Shown: one piece after another, positions 37,530 through 46,242 of the stretch
Position numbering within the stretch: position 1 is the first letter of the stretch
Layout: every line of letters begins with the position of its first letter
From: Eudoraea adriatica DSM 19308
Lineage (GTDB): Bacteria > Bacteroidota > Bacteroidia > Flavobacteriales > Flavobacteriaceae
Reading direction: 5' to 3'
Assembly: GCF_000382125.1 (NCBI RefSeq)
Contig: NZ_KB907546.1
Location: 186,001-250,000 of the forward strand
DNA length: 64,000 nt
Notes under the pieces: model-generated
Database searches by the model: none
What the model was told of the DNA's origin: nothing
The model's input: only the letters and a program-made list of their open reading frames with translations
Made by a program: the position numbers and the translations under genes

Positions 37530-38290
37530 GAATTGTTATTATAACCCAAGACGAACCTTTTTACTTAACCGATAGTTTAAGATATCTCATAGAAATATTG
37601 CCTGGTCACTCTAGTATTGTAGGATGTATCGTAAATGACGTATCTCCCTTTGGTAAAAAGGAATCTTTTATTCAAAAAGCCAAAAAAACAAATGACGTTT
37701 TTGGACTTCCGTTTTTTTTGCATTATGGATTTAAATTTCTTAAGAGCAAACTCAGTAAAAAGAATAATATAAAATATTTTTTGGAATATCAAAACATACC
37801 GGAAATTGTACTTGATAAACCAATTAACCACGAGGATTCTGTCAAAAAAATTAAGCAATTTACACCTGATTTATTGATTTCTATTCTTGGAAACCAAATT
37901 TTTAAAGAACCAATAATCAATTTGGCCCCCCAAGGGTGTATCAATTTACATACTGCCTTACTACCAAAATATAGGGGTTTAATGCCAACTTTTTGGGTGA
38001 TGAAAAATAGGGAAAAGTATACTGGGGTTTCTGTTTTCTTTGTGGATAAGGGAATAGATAGTGGTCCGATCATTGTTCAAAAAAAGGTAGAAATTGGTAA
38101 TAGAACGCAGAAAGAATTGATAACATATACCAAAAAACTGGGCATGGAAGCCATAGCTGAATCAATAGATAAAATTGAAAAAGACGATGTAGTTCTCATT
38201 GAAAATGATGCTTCTCAAAAAACTTATTTTAGTTTCCCAACTAAAGATGATGTTAAACAGTTTTTAGCCGCTGGAAACAAATTTTATTGA
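37526..38290 (+). CDS. formyltransferase family protein
   Basis: This 254-residue cytosolic protein belongs to the N10-formyltetrahydrofolate-dependent formyltransferase fold. Visible landmarks are LLISILGNQIF, the catalytic-region INLHTALLPKYRGLMPTFWVM and a conserved aspartate in VDKGIDSGPII. In polysaccharide loci such enzymes N-formylate amino sugars. The start is GTG at 37526, overlapping the preceding TGA. It is next to a deacetylase gene that could expose amino groups, which suggests, without proof, a modified amino-sugar residue. Confidence 0.82.
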   Translation: MRIVIITQDEPFYLTDSLRYLIEILPGHSSIVGCIVNDVSPFGKKESFIQKAKKTNDVFGLPFFLHYGFKFLKSKLSKKNNIKYFLEYQNIPEIVLDKPINHEDSVKKIKQFTPDLLISILGNQIFKEPIINLAPQGCINLHTALLPKYRGLMPTFWVMKNREKYTGVSVFFVDKGIDSGPIIVQKKVEIGNRTQKELITYTKKLGMEAIAESIDKIEKDDVVLIENDASQKTYFSFPTKDDVKQFLAAGNKFY

Positions 38291-39138
38291 TGAATATTTT
38301 AACATTTGATATTGAAGAGTGGTTTCATATTTTAGATAATGATTCTACGAAGACCGAAAAGCAGTGGTCAAATTATGAGTCGCGAATTCATCGGAATATG
38401 GAGCGCATTTTTTCAGTTTTGGATAATGTTAATGTCAGGGCTTCCTTTTTTGTATTAGGCTGGATTGCTGAAAAGCACCCTGAAGTTGTACGGGAAATCA
38501 GTAAAAGGGGGTATGAGATTGGCAGTCATACCCATATGCATCAATTGGTTTATGAACAAAATAGGGAGGAGTTTTCCCAGGATGTAGATCGTTCCATAAA
38601 AACCTTGGAAGATATTTCAGGAAAAAAGACTCGAATGTTTCGAGCCCCAGGTTTTTCGATTACGGAACAAAATAAATGGGCATTTGAGGTGCTTTACGAA
38701 TTGGGTATTGAAATTGACTCCTCTGTTTTCCCCACGGGGAGGGCACATGGCGGAATGCCTTCATATGGTATTGCGGAACCCTCGCTTTTGGAATACAATG
38801 GTATCCAATTAAAGGAATTTCCTATAAATACACATTCCATTATGGGTAAATCCATTATTTATTCTGGAGGGGGGTATTTTCGATTAATACCATATTCCCA
38901 ATTAGAAAAATGGACAGCCAAAGATGACTATGTAATGTCTTATTTGCATCCAAGGGATTTGGATCCGGATCAACCCATGATTAAAGAATTATCTTTGCAA
39001 AGAAAATTCAAATCCTATGTTGGATTAAAATCGGCCCAGTACAAATTGGAAAATTGGTTGACAGATTTTGATTTTGTTGATATTGCAACGGCAAATCAGG
39101 AAATTGATTGGAATAGCGTAAAGAAAGTTAGACTTTAA
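38290..39138 (+). CDS. polysaccharide deacetylase (NodB-like) family protein
   Basis: This 282-residue protein has the NodB deacetylase fold: ILTFDIEEWFH (metal aspartates), SFFVLGWIAEKHPEVV, EIGSHTHMHQLV (metal histidines), FRAPGFSITEQNKWAF and YLHPRDLDPDQP. The C-terminal part resembles the DUF3473 tail found in EPS-locus deacetylases. It has no signal peptide, so it acts in the cytoplasm on lipid-linked or nucleotide sugars. The ATG at 38290 overlaps the previous stop by one base. Confidence 0.87.
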   Translation: MNILTFDIEEWFHILDNDSTKTEKQWSNYESRIHRNMERIFSVLDNVNVRASFFVLGWIAEKHPEVVREISKRGYEIGSHTHMHQLVYEQNREEFSQDVDRSIKTLEDISGKKTRMFRAPGFSITEQNKWAFEVLYELGIEIDSSVFPTGRAHGGMPSYGIAEPSLLEYNGIQLKEFPINTHSIMGKSIIYSGGGYFRLIPYSQLEKWTAKDDYVMSYLHPRDLDPDQPMIKELSLQRKFKSYVGLKSAQYKLENWLTDFDFVDIATANQEIDWNSVKKVRL

Positions 39139-39372
39139 GTACTGCTTATTTTATGCATTTACCTTTAAAGTTTAGTAGCTATCCCAATGGTAAGTATATA
39201 TAAATTTTACTTATAACTGTTTGCTAGATGCTTTCTGTAAAAAGAATTGGAAATAAGAAGTTATAACAAATACATTATTTAAAATCATAATTATTTATTT
39301 ATAGTTCAAATAATATTAAGTAATTTAGGTCTCTTCTACGGCCCTACTTAGTGTTAATTACCAAAAAAAGAA

Positions 39373-41685
39373 ATGAAAGAAGCACCCTTTAGTCTCGATT
39401 TTGATGATGATAATGATGATTCGTTGGCCTTAAAGGATACCATAGTAAAATACCTACGGTACTGGCCCTGGTTTATTTCTAGTCTTTTGCTATGTCTTAT
39501 TCTTGGTTTCCTCTATTTAATATATGCTCCCATCAGCTACGAATCCGTTGCTAAAATAAAGATTATAGACGAGTCCAAGGAAATGAACGTAGCCGTGGAT
39601 GCGCTCTCCATGCTCAATGGCGGGGCATCCAATATTAATATGGACAACGAGATCGAGGTATTGCAATCTTACCGCTTGTTGAATCAAGTGGCAGCGGAAC
39701 TCAACTTGGATGTTTCTTTTTTTGAACAAGGCAATTTTAAGAATACTCAGATTTGGAATGCGCCTGTGGTGCTCACTAAAACTATTTTGGAGGACAGCCT
39801 TATGGATCCATTGACTTATGAACTGGTTTTGGATCGTGATCAATTGGTAGTGAAGGACGATTTATCGCGTTCCTTGACCCTAAAGTTCAATGAACTGGAT
39901 TCTACCGCCACAACTTTACCTTTTACCATTTCCCTCTCGCCTACCTTTGATATTAACACACACTTGGGGAAGACCTATGAAGTGGTCCTCAAATCCAGAA
40001 AAGTGACCATTGAAGATTTGCTCGAGACCATAAAGATTCAGCCCACCAGTAAGAACAGTGATATTGTTTCTTTACAGCTGATAGGCGAAAGCTATGAACG
40101 GTCAGAGGCCATTTTAAATGCCTTGGTACGGATATTTAACAATGACGGGGTGCTAGACCGTCAACAGGTTTCTAAAAGAACCCTGGATTTTATAGATGAA
40201 CGCTTTGTGTACCTCTCTACGGAACTAGATTCAATTGAAGGGGGCAAGGAAACATTTAAACGGATCAACAATCTCTCCTACATTGAGGCCGATGCAGGTA
40301 TTTCCTTAGAACGAAAATCGGAAACCGAAGATGAAGTGTCCGATCTGGAGACCCAGATTTCCATAGCGGGGCTATTGAAGCAAACGGTCGTCAACCAATC
40401 GGCTTACAGCTTATTGCCTGTGAACATAGGTTTGGAGAACATGGGACTAAATACCATGGTCTCCAATTACAACGAGATGGTCCTGGAACGCGATAAATTG
40501 ATAATGACCATAGGGGATGGGCATCCCACCTTGGTGGCGCTCTCCGAGCAATTGGAACGTGCGAAGGTAAATATCCTTAAAACGGTAAATGTGTACCAAG
40601 GGCAAATGAGAACCTCCTTAAGTCGTTTGAATACGGAACGTTCTAAAGCCAGTTCCGCTTTTGCCAGACTGCCGGAAAAAGAAAAGATGTTGCGTTCCAT
40701 TGAGCGCCAACAGAGTATTAAAGAAAACCTCTTTCTATTGTTGTTACAGAAAAGGGAAGAAGCAGCTATCAACCTAGCGGTAACAGCACCTTCAGTAAAA
40801 GTGGTAGATTTTGCTGAGACCAAGAACAAACCGGTTGCTCCAAAAAAATTGTTGGTTCTTGGTTTTTCGGGGCTGTTGGGGCTTTTTCTGCCCTTTGCCT
40901 TTTTATATGTTAGAAATACCTTAGACACCCAAATAAACACTAGGGGTGACTTAGAGAAATTGTTGCCCACTATCCCCATAGTTGCAGAAATTCCGCATAT
41001 TAAGATCAAGAGGGCCTTTAAGGACATCAATGACCGCTCGCAAATGGCGGAATCTTTTAGGATTTTAGCCAGTAACCTAAAGCACCTGCTACCCAAAACC
41101 AATGGGGACAAGGGTAAGGTGGTGTATGTTTCTTCCTCGGTAGAGGGCGAGGGCAAAAGTTTGCTGGCTTATAACCTTTCCGTAGCCCTGGCCAGTCTGA
41201 ACAAAAAAGTACTGTTGGTGGGCGCCGATTTGCGAAATCCAAAATTGCACGACTTTTTTGGTATGAGTGTTTCCACAAAAGGCCTGTCCGATTTTCTTAG
41301 GGATACACAGCGGAACGCCACCGATTTTATTTATCCGGGCTTGGATGCTACTCCCAATCACAAGGTGTGCCTCAGTGGCTCCATACCACCAAACGTACCC
41401 CTATTATTGAGTAGCGAAGGTTTTGAAAAGTTCATAGATGAGGTACAGGGCGCTTTTGAGTATATTATTGTGGACACGGCCCCCATTATGCTAGTAACCG
41501 ATACCTCCTTGATTTCGGAACATGCGGATATTACGCTCTTAGTGGCCCGCGCCGGATGGACTGATCGGACAATTTTGGAAAAATTGGGCAATAGCAAGCA
41601 ATCGGAAAACTTTAAAAACCTTTTACTGGTATTGAATGATACCAAAAACACTATTAATTCTTCATACGTCTATAGCGCTACCTAA
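39373..41685 (+). CDS. wzc: Wzc-type polysaccharide copolymerase with BY-kinase domain
   Basis: This 770-residue inner-membrane protein controls chain length and export. It has an N-terminal Wzz domain with a helix near 35-55, a long periplasmic coiled-coil part, a second helix near 495-515 (LLVLGFSGLLGLFLPFAFLYV), and a cytoplasmic tyrosine kinase domain: Walker A SSSVEGEGKS (about 587-597), Walker A' LLVGADLRNPKL and Walker B YIIVDTAP (about 697-704). The C-terminus is short (NSSYVYSAT) and lacks the usual tyrosine cluster. Base composition is clearly richer in G+C than the preceding genes. Confidence 0.92.
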   Translation: MKEAPFSLDFDDDNDDSLALKDTIVKYLRYWPWFISSLLLCLILGFLYLIYAPISYESVAKIKIIDESKEMNVAVDALSMLNGGASNINMDNEIEVLQSYRLLNQVAAELNLDVSFFEQGNFKNTQIWNAPVVLTKTILEDSLMDPLTYELVLDRDQLVVKDDLSRSLTLKFNELDSTATTLPFTISLSPTFDINTHLGKTYEVVLKSRKVTIEDLLETIKIQPTSKNSDIVSLQLIGESYERSEAILNALVRIFNNDGVLDRQQVSKRTLDFIDERFVYLSTELDSIEGGKETFKRINNLSYIEADAGISLERKSETEDEVSDLETQISIAGLLKQTVVNQSAYSLLPVNIGLENMGLNTMVSNYNEMVLERDKLIMTIGDGHPTLVALSEQLERAKVNILKTVNVYQGQMRTSLSRLNTERSKASSAFARLPEKEKMLRSIERQQSIKENLFLLLLQKREEAAINLAVTAPSVKVVDFAETKNKPVAPKKLLVLGFSGLLGLFLPFAFLYVRNTLDTQINTRGDLEKLLPTIPIVAEIPHIKIKRAFKDINDRSQMAESFRILASNLKHLLPKTNGDKGKVVYVSSSVEGEGKSLLAYNLSVALASLNKKVLLVGADLRNPKLHDFFGMSVSTKGLSDFLRDTQRNATDFIYPGLDATPNHKVCLSGSIPPNVPLLLSSEGFEKFIDEVQGAFEYIIVDTAPIMLVTDTSLISEHADITLLVARAGWTDRTILEKLGNSKQSENFKNLLLVLNDTKNTINSSYVYSAT

Positions 41686-42074
41686 GATTGGTTTTTGGGC
41701 AGCTATTTAGGTCATCCGGAAGTAGTGCAATTAGATGAAATAGCAGCTAGTGCTTTTTTTCATCCTTAAAATTAAAAACAGAAAATTCAATAATGATAGT
41801 GTCTGTAAAACAAAGAAATACTGTTTAAAATTTGTATTTTTCATTGAGAACAATTGCAGCGATTTAGCATATCTCAATTTCATATTCTTACTTGGTCGTA
41901 ATAAATTCTTCGGGCTGATAAAACAAATTGATGTAGTGTACGCTTCTTAGCCTTGAAATATTGGGTACTATTTTAGCAACATCGTAACCTAATATTTTTC
42001 GTTCAACGGAAACTATGGAACTTTTTTTTCGATTCTATTGGTTTCAAAATTTAAACGAAAAAAAGCATTTTTAT
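41686..42074 (+). other. convergent gap between wzc and wza
   Basis: This 389-base stretch between two converging genes holds no believable gene; a short AT-rich frame at 41750-41950 has no family features. An imperfect inverted repeat lies at 42021-42065: a T-run ending TCG and a CGA followed by an A-run, with about 24 bases between. It could stop transcription from both sides, though the stem is nearly all A-T. Confidence 0.35.
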
Positions 42075-42899
42075 TTATCTAAAAGTAGCAATGGTAATAA
42101 CCATTAAAGACAAGGAGCCTATAATAACGCCCAGCCATTGTGGTGTAGTAGAGGTTGATCTCATCTTTCGTTTATTTGGCTGGACATACACAATATCATT
42201 TGATTTCAAATAGTAATTGGGTGATGTAAAAAGTTCGTCGGTGTTGAGATTAATTCTCTTCGTTGTTTTTATCCCGTTTTGTTCGCTGATTAAAACTACA
42301 TTGTCGCGTTTAGCGTATATGGTCATATCACCTGCTAACCCCAATGCTTCCAATAAAGTAACTTGCTCATTTGGTATGACATATACAGAGGGATTTTTTA
42401 CCTCTCCTAATACCGATACCTTAAAATTCAGATATCGTATATCAACAATGGGTTCTAAAAGAAGTTTTCGAATTATCAACTCCTTGGTTATATACTGGCG
42501 TAAATCTTTTTTCGTAAGTCCAGCCGCCATGATTGCTCCTATAAATGGAAACTGAATATACCCATCTTGATCAATCAAATATCCAGAAGCCGGTAAAGGT
42601 TTTCCGGAAAAAGAAACTCCCTGGGAGGAAGTTTTATTGACAACATCGAACATTTCCGCTGCTTCGACATTTAAGCTACTTACTGTAATGCTCAGAATAT
42701 CATTTTTTTGAAGAACCGGCTCTAATGTCTCAACAGTTTCTGTGAATTGAGCATCTCCCAAATCGTTGAAATAAGTAGCTTTTTTAACATTGCCACAAGA
42801 AAGAAATTGTAAGGCTATCAAAAAAATAGTGGTGTACTTGATAATATAGTTTAAAACTAAAAATCTAGGAATAAGTACCTGTCTATTTTTGTTTCTCAT
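42075..42899 (-). CDS. wza: Wza-type polysaccharide export lipoprotein
   Basis: This outer-membrane lipoprotein of about 274 residues belongs to the polysaccharide biosynthesis/export family. The signal ends LIALQFLSCGN with the lipidated cysteine. The PES and SLBB parts are visible as QKNDILSITVSSLN, YLIDQDGYIQFPFIGAI, LNFKVSVLGEVKNPSVYVIPNEQVTLLEALGLAGD and YLKSNDIVYVQP; it ends with a hydrophobic helix. The ATG at 42897-42899 gives the best signal; a longer start at 42941 is possible. It is encoded opposite to wzc, which is unusual since the two are normally in one operon. Confidence 0.87.
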   Translation of the reverse strand: MRNKNRQVLIPRFLVLNYIIKYTTIFLIALQFLSCGNVKKATYFNDLGDAQFTETVETLEPVLQKNDILSITVSSLNVEAAEMFDVVNKTSSQGVSFSGKPLPASGYLIDQDGYIQFPFIGAIMAAGLTKKDLRQYITKELIIRKLLLEPIVDIRYLNFKVSVLGEVKNPSVYVIPNEQVTLLEALGLAGDMTIYAKRDNVVLISEQNGIKTTKRINLNTDELFTSPNYYLKSNDIVYVQPNKRKMRSTSTTPQWLGVIIGSLSLMVITIATFR

Positions 42900-43132
42900 A
42901 AAAGTCCTATTTTTTAAATCAATAGAAAAATAAAAATTCAAAGGTATATTTTTAAATTCAAAACAAATATAAGTATGTCATTATCGTCTTCAAAGTATAA
43001 TGTGAATATAAATCAACTAGTTGTTTTAGCTTCATATAGTTCGATTTTGAAAATTCTTGATTCTGAAAATAGGAATGATAATGTAACTATAAATAGTGAA
43101 TTAGTTTTAATAGGGCTTCCTTTCTAATACGC

Positions 43133-43746
43133 AAAACGAATGGGAACAAGGGCAAAGTGGTGTATGTTTTCTCCTACATACAGGGCGAGGTAAAAGCCTA
43201 TTGGCCTATAATCTTTCTGTGGTCTATGCCAGTTTAAACAAAAAGGTAATGCTGGTTGGTGCCGATCTTAGAAACCCCCAGCTTCATACCTATTTGGATA
43301 TTCTTAAAAAGGCGAAAGGACTTTCTGAGTATCTTTCGAACCCTTCTATGAACTGGCAGGATGTTATTAATGAAGGATTTAGCAATGAGTTGAATATTAA
43401 GGTCTGTTATAATCGCCAAATGCCCCCCAATGCACCCGAGCTGCTCTCCGGGAAGGGCTTTGAAAAGTTTATCAATACAGTTAAAGAGGAATTTGACTAT
43501 ATCATCGTGGATACGGCTCCCACCTTGTTGGTGACGGATACGCTGCTGATCTCCAAAGCTGCAGACCTTACCCTATTTGTTACCCGTGCCGGGTTTACAG
43601 ACAAGAAACTACTGGAGTATTCCAAAAACCTTGACAAAACTAAGAAGTTAAAAAATATGGCTTATGCCTTGAATGATGTAGGCTTTGGGAAAGCCAGGCA
43701 TTATAATTACGGGCATGGCTATGGTTACGGATCGACAAGTACCTGA
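43133..43746 (+). pseudogene. truncated and frameshifted Wzc BY-kinase domain
   Basis: From 43133 the sequence parallels the kinase domain of wzc (about 41096 onward). One base is missing near 43190 (gaggtaaaag where wzc has gagggcaaaag), which breaks the Walker A loop; downstream the frame reads LLAYNLS-like LAYNLSVVYASLNKKV, LVGADLRNPQL and YIIVDTAP to a proper stop. The whole transmembrane and Wzz part is absent. It keeps a tyrosine-rich tail, HYNYGHGYGYG. A protein made from the open part alone would lack the P-loop. Confidence 0.88.
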
Positions 43747-44048
43747 TAATAAAGGTATTACAGGATATTTTAAAATCGTGTATAGACCTGACTTTTAATA
43801 AATTTAGACTTTTTAAGAAAATTAACTTAAGTATTATAGATAAATTTCACAACTTAAATAATTGTGAATTCCCAATATTTAAATGGGATATAAAATAATC
43901 CCAGCTTTCAGATAGTTCTTTTCTTGTTGTATTTTCTATTTAAAAACTAAGGTTGCTATAGCAGTTATAATTTTGATAAAGTCGCATTTTTGTGTCTACT
44001 TAAAGGATAACGTTCCCAATTTAGAGAATAGGGTATTGTCTGATACGG
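43747..44048 (+). other. AT-rich gap without a recognisable gene
   Basis: About 300 bases lie between the kinase remnant and the convergent beta-helix gene. Nothing coding, and no convincing terminator, was seen. Confidence 0.35.
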
Positions 44049-45671
44049 TTATCTATTGTCTATTAATACTCCGTTGCTGAAAACAAACGAAAAGGTATAT
44101 GAGCCTAATCCTATAAACCCATTACCCGAACCTACGCTGTCGTACTCAAAGTTTTTTATTATACCAGTTGAACCACTGTCCACCTGTATATAACCATCGG
44201 TGAATTTCCCGTAGGAGATACTTAAAGAACTTCCAGTATCACAGAAAATCATCATGCCATCGTCTGTCCTAGTAGCAGTGACATTGTTCAATTCTATTTC
44301 ACTTGTGTTAGCCTGAAAACGAGAAATTCCTGATTTAAAAAAAACCATAGTATTGTTAATAACCAATTTACCTCCATCTAAGGACTGTATGACGTTACCG
44401 GTGTTTATTGTGGAATTATTAATCACCGCATTAACCGCGTCTATCTTTACATCGCCATTTATTTGGAGATTGTTAACTATAATCGGGTTCGAGTCACTTT
44501 TAAAATTGATTTTTCCGTTTCCTCTTATATCTCCGTTCATGAAAACTGTATTTTCGTTACTAGTATAAAATTGATTTTGTTGTGTTGCCACAAATATATC
44601 TGATGCCAATTTCGGATTTTTGACTTCAAAATTTGTGCATAAAAATATTTTCCCCCCTGCATTTTCTATTCCTATATCTTTAAAATCATCCACAATTATT
44701 CCATTGATAACTGTTTTTCTAACCCCGCCCGATATACTAATTCCCATTCCATAGGTGCTTATTGTCCCGGTATTCTTAGTTTTAAGATTAGTTATGGTTA
44801 CATTGTTAACATGATTTAGGTCATCGTCCATGCCGCCTGTGTGTGAAATTATTTCAATACCCATTATCCCCGTGTTCTCAATTACTACGTTATCGATAGT
44901 AATATCATTTATAATCGAATTATTTACTGTACAATCTATTTTTATACCGTCTATTTCTGAATTGCTACCGCCATCAATGAACAAATCTTGTAATTTTAAA
45001 AAATCTAGGGATGTGTTCATTGATTCAATTATACCAAATAAGGATTGTGAAGAACTGGCATAGGTTGTTGTGATATTGCCGTTTGTAAGTGTTGTATTTT
45101 TGTTTACAGCAATTAATCGCATAATAGTAGAGGAGGTGATGGTAGCACCATTCAAATCAATACTACATGGTTGGTTTATACTTAATTGAGTCCCTATGTT
45201 ATAGGTTGCCTTATCAAAAATTATGAAACCTCCAACATCTAAAGCAGCTTGTAGAGCTATGCTATCATCCTTAATTCCATCTCCTTTCGCACCAAACCAT
45301 TTTATATTTATAAGGTTATTGTCGTATTGTCGAACCCACCCATCTATGACAGTACCACCATTATTAATGCCTGTTTGTGCTTCATGATATTGAAAAATAC
45401 CACCACCACCATCATTATCTATGGCAAAAGCATTTACTTTTATAATCATGCCATCATCTGGTATCAATGACAACATTTCTGATATATTTGCTACTGTAAT
45501 AAATTTATCCGCACTATTCTCAATATCAGTACTATCAGTGACAGTAAATCCCGGAAATTCTTGTGAAACAAATTCTACATCCATTCCGTCCTCTGCGGAA
45601 CAGGATGCTGATGCTAAAGTAACAACGATTAATCCAATTGTTAAAAATTTTATTGTCATTCTGCTAATCAT
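44049..45671 (-). CDS. right-handed beta-helix (pectate-lyase-like) lipoprotein
   Basis: This 540-residue protein starts with a lipoprotein signal ending LASASCSAED. Residues about 115-150 contain IKWFGAKGDGIKDDSIALQAALD, the N-terminal signature of the pectate-lyase/GH28-like superfamily, and the rest is a run of short beta-helix turns rich in Asn, Ile and Val. It could be a polysaccharide lyase, a depolymerase or an epimerase acting on the local exopolysaccharide. Catalytic residues cannot be assigned. It lies on the opposite strand between two wzc kinase remnants. Confidence 0.78.
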   Translation of the reverse strand: MISRMTIKFLTIGLIVVTLASASCSAEDGMDVEFVSQEFPGFTVTDSTDIENSADKFITVANISEMLSLIPDDGMIIKVNAFAIDNDGGGGIFQYHEAQTGINNGGTVIDGWVRQYDNNLINIKWFGAKGDGIKDDSIALQAALDVGGFIIFDKATYNIGTQLSINQPCSIDLNGATITSSTIMRLIAVNKNTTLTNGNITTTYASSSQSLFGIIESMNTSLDFLKLQDLFIDGGSNSEIDGIKIDCTVNNSIINDITIDNVVIENTGIMGIEIISHTGGMDDDLNHVNNVTITNLKTKNTGTISTYGMGISISGGVRKTVINGIIVDDFKDIGIENAGGKIFLCTNFEVKNPKLASDIFVATQQNQFYTSNENTVFMNGDIRGNGKINFKSDSNPIIVNNLQINGDVKIDAVNAVINNSTINTGNVIQSLDGGKLVINNTMVFFKSGISRFQANTSEIELNNVTATRTDDGMMIFCDTGSSLSISYGKFTDGYIQVDSGSTGIIKNFEYDSVGSGNGFIGLGSYTFSFVFSNGVLIDNR

Positions 45672-45887
45672 ATGGGTTTTTAATTAAAAGTACTGACGCC
45701 ATTAAAATACGTTGTTATTTCTAAAAATTAGTCAATTACTACTATATACGACACATATGTTTTTAAAGTTTATAAGGTTTTAATCTAGATATTAACAATT
45801 TGCTAATAAGTTCTATTTATTGTTCTGAATACTTAGTTTTCTAAGATAATCCTATTACGGATATTTGATTTTAGAATCAACATGGGG

Positions 45888-46043
45888 TACGTTTACAGAA
45901 AAAGATAAAAGACAATGGAGTTCTCAAAAGGTTTGAACAGCATCAAGAAATTATATAATATGGACTATGTGCTAAATGAAGTAGGTCAGAGCAAAACAAA
46001 GGATTATAATTACGCGCATGGCTATGGCTCGGATAAAAAATAA
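45888..46043 (+). pseudogene. second, shorter remnant of a Wzc kinase C-terminus
   Basis: An open stretch from 45915 to 46043 reads EFSKGLNSIKKLYNMDYVLNEVG and ends DYNYAHGYGSDKK. It lines up with the end of the 43133-43746 remnant (EYSKNLDKTKKLKNMAYALNDVG ... HYNYGHGYGYG). Homology continues upstream to about 45888 (gtttacaga) in another frame, so the piece is frameshifted as well as truncated. It is a third copy of the kinase tail in 7 kb. Confidence 0.8.
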
Positions 46044-46242
46044 TCTAAGCAGGATTAGCTAAGGCGATTACAGATCAATATTTCGTGCTGCTTTCCACTC
46101 CTAAAACTCAGACTAATTTGGTTAATTGCAGTCTCCGGCTTTCATATCAAATGCATTTAGAATCGGGTTCTAAAGCTGTAATTAAAAAGTTTACTTTTAT
46201 TCCCCCTTTATAGCAAGATTTGTTTCCTCAGTTATAACCTGT

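Noticed and set aside
40467-41156. Long minus-strand frame inside wzc
   Set aside because: It is a shadow of the wzc coding sequence; wzc has strong domain evidence on the plus strand.
41750-41950. Possible 66-residue protein between wzc and wza
   Set aside because: Composition follows the AT-rich background, no motif is present and it lies in a convergent gap.
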